A DNA stretch of 64,000 nt from Chloroflexota bacterium (GTDB lineage Bacteria; Chloroflexota; Anaerolineae; Anaerolineales; Villigracilaceae): NCBI GenBank assembly GCA_021824575.1, contig JAKAKJ010000033.1:1-64000 (forward strand), in the 5' to 3' direction. Both the position numbers and the translations under genes were made by a program. Below the pieces are notes generated by a model. The model saw only the letters and a list, made by a program, of their open reading frames with translations. It ran no database searches and was not told where the DNA came from. Every line of letters starts with the position of its first letter. Position 1 is the stretch's first letter. Positions 55,894-64,000 of this stretch are shown piece by piece.

Positions 55894-57533
55894 CAGATGC
55901 AGCCCGAAGCCAAAGTGGCCCGAATTCGCGGCGTATCCAGAATTGCATTGCTCTTGCGCTGATCGCATTTTTCATCGTCTTTGGGATTCTGAGCGTCCAG
56001 AAAGTTTCGGTCACGGCGGACGAGGCGCTTCATTACCGTTATGGGATGCAAATCCTGAACCTGAATTCGAAGCGCTTCGATGACAGTAAGATGCCGGTCA
56101 CTGCGCTGAATGCTTTGCCAAAGAAAATTGCTTCTTATTTGCCGGGCGGCCCACTGAATAATTTTCTCAGCGATTTCTTTACCGCGCGGCTGATGACGAT
56201 TCTGTTTTCAGCGCTTGTCGCGTACGTGGTCTTTCACTGGGCGCGCGAACTTTACGGATTTTATGCGGGACTGGCCGCATTGGTGCTATACATTTTCGAT
56301 CCGAACATTATTGCCAATTCGCAATTGGTAACAACGGATATTTATGTCACCGGCACGATCCTTTTTGCAACGTATGGCGTTTGGAAGTTTGCGAACACCC
56401 GCCGAGTCCGTGACGGCGTTTTGAGCGCGTTCACGCTGGGACTCAGCGAGATTGCCAAATACACATCCATCGTTTTGCTGCCGCTGTTTGCACTTGCGCT
56501 GGTTCTTCACGATTTGCCCGCACAGATTTCGGCTTTTAAAGAAAATGGTTTGAAAGCGATTGGAAAATATTTGGGCCAATTGGTTCTTTATACTGCAGCA
56601 GGTTGTTTGTCCATCTTTGTCATTGTCAATGCCGCATTCCTGTTCAATCGCACCTTCGTACCGCTGAATCAATATGTGTTTCAGTCTCACTTTTTTAGAA
56701 GGCTTCAGAATGTTCCGGTCGTTCAAAACTTACGCGTGCCGTTTCCGTATCCGTATTTACAGGGCCTGGATCGGACAATCAATAACGAACAGACGGGAAA
56801 AAGTTTCGGCAACATCTATCTTCTTGGACAAATCCGCTCCGGGCATGGCTTTGCTGGATATTATTTCGTGGCATCGGCCTTGAAAGTGCCGATTGCGACA
56901 CTGTTGGTTATCCTCATCGCTTTCATCGTTTATGCTGTCAGCAAAAAGCGCAGGCAGACATTCCTGCAAGATGAAGTTTTCCTGTTTGTACCGTTTCTGT
57001 TTTACACCATCTATTTCAATTTCTTTTACGACGCCCAAATCGGATTCCGCTATTACATGGTCGTTTTTCCATTGCTTTATGTATTTGCCGGGAGCCTGTT
57101 CTCGAATTGGCCGGAATTTTCAAGGAAACAGAAGACGGCAGTCTTTGCGCTGGCGGTTTATTTGATCGGGTCCGTGTTATCGTATTATCCCTTTTATCTT
57201 TCATATTTCAATGAGATTGTTTGGGATCGCAGGTACGCTTATAAATATTTGGCCGACTCGAACCTGGATTGGGGGCAGGGACAAGTTTATCTTTCAGATT
57301 ATCTTGCCGCACATCCGAACGCGATTTATACGCCCGGCGGCGTTACAAGTGGTGAGATTATCGTCGGCGCCAGTGATTTGGTCGGCGTGACAACGTGGGG
57401 AAACCCCGATAAATATAAATGGCTGCGCGACAACTTCCAGCCGACAAAAACGATCGCTTACGAATATTTGGTTTTTGACATCACGCCGCAGCAATTACAT
57501 CAGCTTTGTTTGACAACCAATTATTGCCATTAG
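55890..57533 (+). CDS. Family 39-like glycosyltransferase (GT-C)
   Basis: VTADEALHYRYGMQ, TM helices, DSNLDWGQGQVYLSDYL. Confidence 0.78.
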   Translation: MTDAARSQSGPNSRRIQNCIALALIAFFIVFGILSVQKVSVTADEALHYRYGMQILNLNSKRFDDSKMPVTALNALPKKIASYLPGGPLNNFLSDFFTARLMTILFSALVAYVVFHWARELYGFYAGLAALVLYIFDPNIIANSQLVTTDIYVTGTILFATYGVWKFANTRRVRDGVLSAFTLGLSEIAKYTSIVLLPLFALALVLHDLPAQISAFKENGLKAIGKYLGQLVLYTAAGCLSIFVIVNAAFLFNRTFVPLNQYVFQSHFFRRLQNVPVVQNLRVPFPYPYLQGLDRTINNEQTGKSFGNIYLLGQIRSGHGFAGYYFVASALKVPIATLLVILIAFIVYAVSKKRRQTFLQDEVFLFVPFLFYTIYFNFFYDAQIGFRYYMVVFPLLYVFAGSLFSNWPEFSRKQKTAVFALAVYLIGSVLSYYPFYLSYFNEIVWDRRYAYKYLADSNLDWGQGQVYLSDYLAAHPNAIYTPGGVTSGEIIVGASDLVGVTTWGNPDKYKWLRDNFQPTKTIAYEYLVFDITPQQLHQLCLTTNYCH

Positions 57534-57549
57534 CAAAAGGAGAAGCAAA

Positions 57550-58620
57550 ATGGAGATCAAAATTGGAGACCGTTTGATTGGGCCCAATCATCCGACGTAT
57601 TTCATCGCCGACATCGCCGCGAACCATGACGGCGACTTGAACCGCGCCAGGATGCTCATTCGCCTCGCGAAGGAAGCGGGAGCGGACGCGGCCAAATTCC
57701 AGAACTTCGACGCGCCGAAAATTGTTTCCGATTATGGCTTCTCGCACATGAACAGCCAGGTCAGCCATCAGGCGGCGTGGAAGAAATCCGTGGTTGAAGT
57801 TTATCGCGCGGCTTCCATTCCGTTCGAGTGGAGTTTGACTTTGACGGAGGAGTGCAACGAGGCTGGCATTGATTATTTCTCGTCGCCGTATGATTTCAAA
57901 GCCATTGACTTCCTCGATCAATATGTGCCGGTTTACAAAGCCGGTTCCGGCGAGATTGATTGGATCGAAGCACTCGAACGCATGGCCAGCAAAGGCAAAC
58001 CGCTTTTCGTCGCGACGGGCGCTTCGACGATTGGCGAAGTGCAGAAAGCCGTCCATGCGATCTTGAAGATCAATAAGCAACTCGTGTTGATGCAATGCAA
58101 TACCAATTACACGGCCAGTCCGAAGAATTACGATCATCTTCACATCAATGTTCTCAAAACATATGCGACGATGTTCCCCGATGTGATTCTCGGATTATCG
58201 GATCACACGCACGCGGCCGCTCCCGTTCTCGGCGCGGTGACGCTGGGTGCACGCGTCATCGAACGTCATTTCACGGACAGCAATGATCGCGAAGGCCCAG
58301 ACCATAAATTCGCGATGAATCCCGAAAACTGGGCGAAGATGGTGGAAGAGACGCGTTTGCTGGAACGCGCGTTGGGCAGTTCTGATAAATTCATTGCCGA
58401 TAACGAAAAAGATACTGCGGTTGTCCAGCGGCGCTGTCTGCGCGCGGCGCGCAAGATCACGGCTGGCGAAGTCTTCACGCGCGAGATGATTGATGTTTTG
58501 CGTCCGGCAACGCCCGGCGCGATCAAACCGGATCAAATTGAAAATGTCATTGGCACGAAGGCGTTGCATGATTTCGAATATGGCCAGGAATTGCGCTGGA
58601 CGGATTTAGGCTCAGCATAA
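57550..58620 (+). CDS. N-acetylneuraminate synthase family protein (NeuB/SpsE-like)
   Basis: FIADIAANHDGDLNRA, AGSGEIDWIEAL, LGLSDHTHAAAPVLGAVTLGARVIERHFTD, C-terminal SAF-type domain. Confidence 0.92.
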   Translation: MEIKIGDRLIGPNHPTYFIADIAANHDGDLNRARMLIRLAKEAGADAAKFQNFDAPKIVSDYGFSHMNSQVSHQAAWKKSVVEVYRAASIPFEWSLTLTEECNEAGIDYFSSPYDFKAIDFLDQYVPVYKAGSGEIDWIEALERMASKGKPLFVATGASTIGEVQKAVHAILKINKQLVLMQCNTNYTASPKNYDHLHINVLKTYATMFPDVILGLSDHTHAAAPVLGAVTLGARVIERHFTDSNDREGPDHKFAMNPENWAKMVEETRLLERALGSSDKFIADNEKDTAVVQRRCLRAARKITAGEVFTREMIDVLRPATPGAIKPDQIENVIGTKALHDFEYGQELRWTDLGSA

Positions 58621-58630
58621 TAATGTCTTG

Positions 58631-58659
58631 GTAGGGGCACAGCGTCGCTGTGCCCCTAC
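58631..58659. repeat. Perfect palindrome GTAGGGGCACAGCGtCGCTGTGCCCCTAC
   Basis: 14-bp arms, 1-nt loop. Confidence 0.85.
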
Positions 58660-58666
58660 AATTGAT

Positions 58667-59794
58667 ATGCGGATTATTTATTTTTCCAAAGATTATTCCC
58701 CACACGATCATCGTTTCCTTGCGGCGTTGGCTGAAACGGATCACGAGGTTTTTTATTTAAAGCTCGAAAATAGCGCGCGGCAAATTGAAGATCGGCCTGT
58801 GCCGTCCAAAATTCAACAGGTTTTGTGGGCGGGCGGACAAAATCAATTTCGCTGGCGTGACTTGCCGCGGCTTGTATTCGATTTCAAGCGCGTCGTGCGC
58901 GAAATTAAACCCGATCTTGTTCATGCCGGTCCGATCCAAACATGCGCTTTCATCGCGGCACTTTCGGGTTTTCATCCGCTGTTGACAATGTCGTGGGGAT
59001 TCGATCTGATGCAGGATGTCCATAAGAATTGGCGGATGGAGCGCATCACGCGTTACGTTCTGCGCAACAGCGATTTCTTCACCAGCGATGCCCAAGTAAC
59101 GCGCGATAGAGCGGTCGCCCATGGAATGAAACCAAACCGAACGGTTGTCTTTCCGTGGGGCGTGGATTTGAAGCATTTTCGATGCACAACCGAATCTCGA
59201 ATATCGAATGTCGCAAAACGCAAGACGCAAATCAAAAATCAAAAACCGTTCACGCTTTTTTGCAATCGTTCGTGGGAGCCGCGTTATGGCGTGGATGTTC
59301 TGGCCAAAGCATTCGTCAAAGTGACGCAGCAAAACCCAAACGTCAATTTGCTTCTGCTCAACGGCGGGTCACAGGCGCAGTTACTTCGTAATATTTTCAT
59401 GAATGGCGGCGTATTAGACCGCGTCCAATTTGGCGGGCAGGTTTCGCAAAAAGATTTGCCGCGCTGGTATCATATGGCTGATCTTTACATCTCACCCTCG
59501 CACGTGGATGGTTCATCCGTTTCTCTGATGGAAGCGTTGGCGTGCGGCTTGCCCGCTCTCGTTTCGGACATTCCCGCGAACAAAGAATGGGTCAGCGATG
59601 GAGTCAACGGCTGGCTTTTTCGTGACAATGATCCAAACGATCTCGCCGGGAAAATTTTAACGGTGGTGGCCCAAAGAAAAAGATTAACTGAAATTGGCCG
59701 CGCCGCCCGAAAGTCCGCGGAGGAACGGGCCGATTGGAAGAAGAATTTTGCGCTCCTGCTTCATGCTTACGATGAGACCGTCCGCCTTAAATGA
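58667..59794 (+). CDS. Glycosyltransferase family 4
   Basis: MRIIYFSKDYSPHDHRFL, SPSHVDGSSVSLMEALACGLPALVSD. Confidence 0.88.
   Translation: MRIIYFSKDYSPHDHRFLAALAETDHEVFYLKLENSARQIEDRPVPSKIQQVLWAGGQNQFRWRDLPRLVFDFKRVVREIKPDLVHAGPIQTCAFIAALSGFHPLLTMSWGFDLMQDVHKNWRMERITRYVLRNSDFFTSDAQVTRDRAVAHGMKPNRTVVFPWGVDLKHFRCTTESRISNVAKRKTQIKNQKPFTLFCNRSWEPRYGVDVLAKAFVKVTQQNPNVNLLLLNGGSQAQLLRNIFMNGGVLDRVQFGGQVSQKDLPRWYHMADLYISPSHVDGSSVSLMEALACGLPALVSDIPANKEWVSDGVNGWLFRDNDPNDLAGKILTVVAQRKRLTEIGRAARKSAEERADWKKNFALLLHAYDETVRLK
59190..59247. repeat. Dispersed AT-rich repeat inside CDS
   Basis: cgaatctcgaatatcgaatgtcgcaaaacgcaagacgcaaatcaaaaatcaaaaa encodes ESRISNVAKRKTQIKNQK. Confidence 0.6.
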
Positions 59795-59809
59795 TCCCGG
59801 AGGTTCAAG

Positions 59810-60103
59810 ATGATTGTCTCGCTTGTGTTCGTGGTTGTCGTGACGATTCTGGCCGTTTACTTCAGCACTTTCAATCAAGCCATCATTACCGTCAACCTCT
59901 TCGGCTATCTCGTGGAAGGACCAACCGGTCTTTTCCTGATTCTCGCGTTGGGCATCGGCGCTTTGATTGGCGTCCTGATCATGCTGCCATCGGTAATCAG
60001 CCGCAGTTGGACGCTGATGCAGCACAAGCGCCGCGTGCGGGAACTTGAAAAAGCTGTTTCCTCGCAGAAACCTGTTGAGCCAATCGAAGGCGAAGATTCG
60101 TAA
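59810..60103 (+). CDS. LapA-domain small membrane protein
   Basis: Two TM helices, coiled tail; MIVSLVFVVVVTILAVYFSTFNQAIITVNLFGYLVEGPTGLFLILALGIGALIGVLIMLPS. Confidence 0.72.
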   Translation: MIVSLVFVVVVTILAVYFSTFNQAIITVNLFGYLVEGPTGLFLILALGIGALIGVLIMLPSVISRSWTLMQHKRRVRELEKAVSSQKPVEPIEGEDS

Positions 60104-60186
60104 GCCAGCAGGTTCTTCGTTGCTGAAATATGCAGGTTCGTTTTTTGCATTGAAGATTCTGTAAATCAAAATTCCAGGAGGCAAAA

Positions 60187-60522
60187 ATGGCAACTGTTTA
60201 TTTGATCGTGGCGCTGGTGATCGCGCTCCTTGCGGTGGTTTTTGCATTGCAAAATGCGATGACCATCACCATTTCCTTTTTGGCGTGGACGATAACAGGC
60301 TCGCTTTCTTTGGTCCTGTTGGTTACGCTCGTCATTGGCGTTGTGATTGGCCTGCTTGTGCTCGCTCCTTCAGCGGTTAAAAATTCCTTTGCCGTTTCCA
60401 ATCATCTCAAACGCATTGGCGCTCTGGAAAAAGAGCTGGATGCGCATAAAGCGAAAATCGCTGAATTGCAGAAGCCCAACCCCGTTGAACTGCCATCGGA
60501 AACACCCGGCCCCCAACAGTGA
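60187..60522 (+). CDS. LapA-domain small membrane protein
   Basis: VYLIVALVIALLAVVFALQNAMTITISFLAWTITGSLSLVLLVTLVIGVVIGLLVLAPSAVKNSF. Confidence 0.75.
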   Translation: MATVYLIVALVIALLAVVFALQNAMTITISFLAWTITGSLSLVLLVTLVIGVVIGLLVLAPSAVKNSFAVSNHLKRIGALEKELDAHKAKIAELQKPNPVELPSETPGPQQ

Positions 60523-61331
60523 AGCCGCGCGTCGTTGCCATTATTCAGGGGCGGATGAGCTCATCGCGCCTGCCTGGGAAAATCCTTGCGGACATCGCGG
60601 GACAGCCGATGCTGCAGCGCGTCTTCATCCGAACCTCGCGGGCGGCCACCGTTAACGAAACCATTTTCGCCACGACAACCGATCCGAGCGATGATCCCGT
60701 GGCCGAATACTGCGATTTCAGCGGAATCCCATTCACACGCGGCAGTTTGTATGATGTGCTGGATCGTTATTATCAAGCCGCGAAAGAATCAAAAGCGGAT
60801 GTCATTGTTCGCATCACCGCGGATTGTCCGGTGATTGATCCGGCATTAATTGATGATGTCGTGAATACTTTGATTGATGGCGAATATGATTTTGCCTGCA
60901 ATCGCCTTCCGCCGCCATTTCATCGAACTTTTCCAATTGGCCTCGATACAGAAGTTTGCACATTTTCTGTTTTAGAAAAGGCATGGAAAGAAGCCAGGGA
61001 ACCGCAGCACCGCGAACATGCCATGCCGTATTTTTATGAAGGAGTACAGCTGTCGGCGGCTAGTCGTCAGTTGTCAGAAGGAATTTCTCCTCGCGGATTT
61101 AGGATTGCCTTGTTGAATCACGCCACCGACTTCGGCGATTATCGCTGGACAGTGGACACGCCCGAAGATTTGGAATTCATGCGTCAGGTCTATTCCCGCT
61201 TCAATGGCCGCGATGATTTTTCGTGGAAGGAAGTTCTGGATTTGGTTCACAACGAACCCAAGTTGATGGAAATCAATGCGGGCGTGAAACACAAAACGTT
61301 GAAAGACATTGATAAGCGCGCGCTGAAATGA
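60519..61331 (+). CDS. SpsF-like cytidylyltransferase/glycosyltransferase family protein
   Basis: VAIIQGRMSSSRLPGKILADIAGQPMLQRV, RITADCPVIDPALIDDVV, YRWTVDTPEDLEFM. Confidence 0.88.
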   Translation: MKPRVVAIIQGRMSSSRLPGKILADIAGQPMLQRVFIRTSRAATVNETIFATTTDPSDDPVAEYCDFSGIPFTRGSLYDVLDRYYQAAKESKADVIVRITADCPVIDPALIDDVVNTLIDGEYDFACNRLPPPFHRTFPIGLDTEVCTFSVLEKAWKEAREPQHREHAMPYFYEGVQLSAASRQLSEGISPRGFRIALLNHATDFGDYRWTVDTPEDLEFMRQVYSRFNGRDDFSWKEVLDLVHNEPKLMEINAGVKHKTLKDIDKRALK

Positions 61332-61332
61332 T

Positions 61333-61470
61333 GTCATTGCGAGCGAAGCGAAGCAATCTCATGTAATATATAAACAGGAGATTGCCACATTGAAAGAACA
61401 CAGTGCTTCGTCGCCGCTGGGCGCGACACGTTGCGCCCCTACAAGAACACTGCGGCTCCTCGCAATGACA
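61333..61470. repeat. Dispersed repeat GTCATTGCGAG...CTCGCAATGAC with nested palindrome
   Basis: Perfect outer 11-bp inverted arms; nested GGGCGCgacacgttGCGCCC. Confidence 0.85.
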
Positions 61471-61482
61471 ATTGATTACTTA

Positions 61483-62391
61483 ATGTCACTGATTACTCTC
61501 TTCTCCGCCCCCAAACCCTTTACCGATCCGCACATCGCGATGATTCAGCGCAACGCGATCAAATCGTGGACGCTGCTTCCCGATGTCGAAATCATCCTCC
61601 TTGGCGATGAAGAAGGATTGGCGCAAGCAGCGCAGGAATTCGGCGTAAAGCATATTCCCAATGTGAAATGCAACGAGAATGGCACGCCGTTGATTTCATC
61701 CATGTTTGAATTGGTGCGGCAAAATACTCAAAGCGAATTGCTCTGCATCATCAACGCGGACATGATTCTTATGTCTGATTTTATTGAAGCAGCGAAGCAA
61801 ATGATGAATTTTAAAGAAAAATTTGTTTTGCTGAGTCAGCGCTGGGATTTGGATATAACACAACCCATTGATTTCACCGATGGCTGGCAAGATCGCCTGC
61901 GGTCTGACATCTATGATCGAGGTCAATTACATAAACCCGCCGGAAGCGATTCCTTCCTCTTTCCTCTTTCTTCTTACCTCGATGTTCCCAATTTCGCCAT
62001 CGGCCGCGCGGGTTGGGACAATTGGATGATTTACAAAGCGCGCAAAGAAAAATGGCCTGTCATTGATTGCACGCCATCGGTCATGATTGTCCATCAAAGC
62101 CATGATTATTCTCATTTACCCGGCGGCAAACCGCATTACGAGCATCCCGATACGAACGAAAACATCCGTCTTGCAGGCGGGCAGGCCAACATCCGTTACA
62201 CGATTTTGGACGCGACGCATCAACTCGTCGGAGGTAAACTTGTCCGTCCAAAAATGTCTCGTCCGCGTTTCATGCGCGGTGTGGAATTGTTCTTGCGAAA
62301 AGTGTTCTTCTTCCTGCCTGAAAATACGATTGAAAATGTGGCAAGGCCGAAGAGATGGAAGAAACGAATTAAGAAATTATTCAAATCGTAG
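61483..62391 (+). CDS. Putative glycosyltransferase (GT-A-like)
   Basis: MSLITLFSAPKPFTDPHIAMIQRNAIKSW, LLCIINADMILMSDF; longer ORF start lies in repeat. Confidence 0.7.
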   Translation: MSLITLFSAPKPFTDPHIAMIQRNAIKSWTLLPDVEIILLGDEEGLAQAAQEFGVKHIPNVKCNENGTPLISSMFELVRQNTQSELLCIINADMILMSDFIEAAKQMMNFKEKFVLLSQRWDLDITQPIDFTDGWQDRLRSDIYDRGQLHKPAGSDSFLFPLSSYLDVPNFAIGRAGWDNWMIYKARKEKWPVIDCTPSVMIVHQSHDYSHLPGGKPHYEHPDTNENIRLAGGQANIRYTILDATHQLVGGKLVRPKMSRPRFMRGVELFLRKVFFFLPENTIENVARPKRWKKRIKKLFKS

Positions 62392-62416
62392 GAGCGGAGC
62401 GACGCTCCGCCCCTAC
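62388..62416. repeat. Near-perfect palindrome GTAGGAGCGGAGCGaCGCTCCGCCCCTAC
   Basis: 14-bp arms with one mismatch; contains the stop codon of upstream CDS. Confidence 0.8.
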
Positions 62417-62427
62417 ACAAGGAAATT

Positions 62428-63465
62428 ATGCGTAAAGGTCAAAACCCCGCCAAATTTGTCAAAGATGTCGCCCGCCCCGAGCGGATCACGGTCGCGTTGT
62501 TGAACTACATTCCGTTCTTGAGCGGATTCTATGCCGAGACTTTGGATGTGTTGAAAGTCTGCATGGAATCAATGCGAAAGGACGCGGGCTTGCCATTTGA
62601 TCTGATGGTTTTCGATAACGGCTCGTGCGCGGAAGTGCGCGATTATTTGATCCAGGAAAAAGAAGAAGGAAGAATCCAATATTTGATTCTGGCCGAGAAG
62701 AATATGGGCAAAGGCGGCGCATGGAATGTGATGCTGGCAGGCGCGCCCGGAGAAATCATCGCGTATACAGACAGCGACGTTTTATTTTCTCCAAAATGGC
62801 TTTCGCGTTCCGTTGAAATTTTGGAAACATTTCCAAACGTTGGCATGGTGACCGCGCGTCCGTTCCGCACGCCGCCGGAGTTTTATGAAGGCACGTTGAA
62901 TTGGGCGCGCAAGAATGCAAAACTCGAAGATGGACAATTCATTCCATGGGAAACATTTTTGGAATTTAATCTCTCACTCGGGCAGACCGAAGAAGAGAAT
63001 AAAAAAGTCTACGCAGAGACGAAAGATTGGAAAATTACTTATAACCCGCCAGCCGATGGTCGAGTAGGCGGTGGGTCTCGATACGTTCCTTCGGAACTAC
63101 TCGACCAGCGCCGCCGTATCGAGACCGAGGCGAAACCGATTGTTGTATTTGCTGGCGCATCGCACTGGCAATTCACGGCGTACAAATCCACGCTTGGACA
63201 ATTCCTGCCCTTTGACATGGACAAGCCGATGGGACAAGTCCGCCAGTTGGACAAGCGCATGAACGACGCAGGCTTATTGCGCTTGATGGTCTCCGACCCG
63301 CTGGCGATGAATATGTCCAATACGCTGGGGTATTTGCGCGGAGAACTCAAAGCGCAAAATAAAAAACGCAAAGTTGGTTTTGGCAAACGTTTCTTTGAAA
63401 TTGGTTTTATCAAGAAGATGTTGCTGGCAGTGTACAACAAGATTTTCAAGATGTATTATGAATAG
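62428..63465 (+). CDS. Glycosyltransferase family 2
   Basis: DLMVFDNGSCAEVRDYL, AEKNMGKGGAWNVMLAGAPGEIIAYTDSDVLFSPKWL. Confidence 0.85.
   Translation: MRKGQNPAKFVKDVARPERITVALLNYIPFLSGFYAETLDVLKVCMESMRKDAGLPFDLMVFDNGSCAEVRDYLIQEKEEGRIQYLILAEKNMGKGGAWNVMLAGAPGEIIAYTDSDVLFSPKWLSRSVEILETFPNVGMVTARPFRTPPEFYEGTLNWARKNAKLEDGQFIPWETFLEFNLSLGQTEEENKKVYAETKDWKITYNPPADGRVGGGSRYVPSELLDQRRRIETEAKPIVVFAGASHWQFTAYKSTLGQFLPFDMDKPMGQVRQLDKRMNDAGLLRLMVSDPLAMNMSNTLGYLRGELKAQNKKRKVGFGKRFFEIGFIKKMLLAVYNKIFKMYYE
63059..63126. repeat. Dispersed palindromic repeat inside CDS
   Basis: GGTCGAGTAG(63059-63068)/CTACTCGACC(63097-63106) and GGTCTCGATAC(63074-63084)/GTATCGAGACC(63116-63126) perfect arms. Confidence 0.85.
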
Positions 63466-63478
63466 ATGGAGGTGCACG

Positions 63479-64000
63479 ATGTATGAAAACCTTCGTAGAT
63501 ATATCTCGGTTTTATTATTCGCAATCTTGATTCTATCAGGATGCAATCCTTTGCCAAACCCTTTTGCATCTAATCCTTTTATTTCGAGTCCTGAAATTGA
63601 CCAAGTGATTAAGTCTGGTAGTTTTGTAGAAGACACAGAACTGCAATATTTCCCAATATTTAACTGCCAGAGCCAAGTACAAAATACAGTTAATGTTTCG
63701 CGCTCAAGAACATTGGAACAAAGTGTTAATGTTAGTATTGATCCTAATATTAAATTTGCAAGTCCTGACAAGCTTTCTAATTTCATTGATCAAGTTGATG
63801 TAACCATTGGTGGAAATTATGGTTGGACAAATGGAACTACTGTTATTGATAGCAGCGGTCTGACTTTAAATGCTGCGCCCCAATCTTATCCAGTTTACAC
63901 AATTGCATGGCGGCAGCGATGGGAAAAAGGATATGTTGTAGTAAAAGCACAAAATGGAACAGAGCAATTGCCATATCAATTTCTGAGTGAGGCTCATCCA
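63479..64000 (+). CDS. Lipoprotein, truncated by window end
   Basis: RBS ggaggtg, ATG 63479; MYENLRRYISVLLFAILILSGCNPLPNPFASNPF lipobox LSGC; frame open to 64000. Confidence 0.65.
   Translation, partial: MYENLRRYISVLLFAILILSGCNPLPNPFASNPFISSPEIDQVIKSGSFVEDTELQYFPIFNCQSQVQNTVNVSRSRTLEQSVNVSIDPNIKFASPDKLSNFIDQVDVTIGGNYGWTNGTTVIDSSGLTLNAAPQSYPVYTIAWRQRWEKGYVVVKAQNGTEQLPYQFLSEAHP

Noticed and set aside
57481-58143. 220-aa minus-strand ORF
   Set aside because: Antisense of the NeuB-like gene, no recognisable domain.
61390-61464. N-terminal extension of the GT ORF
   Set aside because: Translation of nested dispersed repeats.

Overview
The window looks like a chromosomal segment of a Chloroflexota (Anaerolineae-like) bacterium. 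This lineage call is an inference from gene content (NBR1-Ig lipoproteins, a MalT/SARP-type regulator, a DUF5317-like protein). Positions 1-19.9 kb hold mostly housekeeping and accessory genes: cytochrome b561-like protein, arginase, response regulator, inositol monophosphatase, a 1077-aa SARP/BTAD-type ATPase regulator with a small-peptide/DUF5317-like/NHLP-like/HD-GYP locus, tRNA-Lys(TTT), thioredoxin, SurE, tRNA-Arg(GCG), two NBR1-Ig lipoproteins, lysine 2,3-aminomutase, DegV, diheme cytochrome c, an agmatinase-family protein and tsaE-tsaB-rimI-udg. Positions 20-63.5 kb form a very large, almost unidirectional surface-glycan cluster. It contains nucleotide-sugar enzymes (including Gmd and Fcl), a Wzx-like flippase, a Wzm/Wzt ABC exporter, NeuB/SpsE-like and SpsF-like genes, many glycosyltransferases and methyltransferases, and several giant polytopic membrane proteins that form two paralogous pairs. 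Main hunt results: (1) a candidate SARP-controlled small-peptide locus at 3.9-9.8 kb, with a perfect 12-bp tandem direct repeat exactly 8 bp upstream of a -10 box; (2) a shared palindromic operator (AATTCAG-N3/4-TGAATT core) overlapping TATAAT upstream of both gmd and a winged-helix regulator-epimerase-fcl unit; (3) dispersed palindromic repeats that have entered coding sequences in frame in at least three genes and that supply start or stop codons at others; (4) a duplicated tRNA-Lys 3' end plus terminator. All family calls come from reading the translated sequence; no database search was run.
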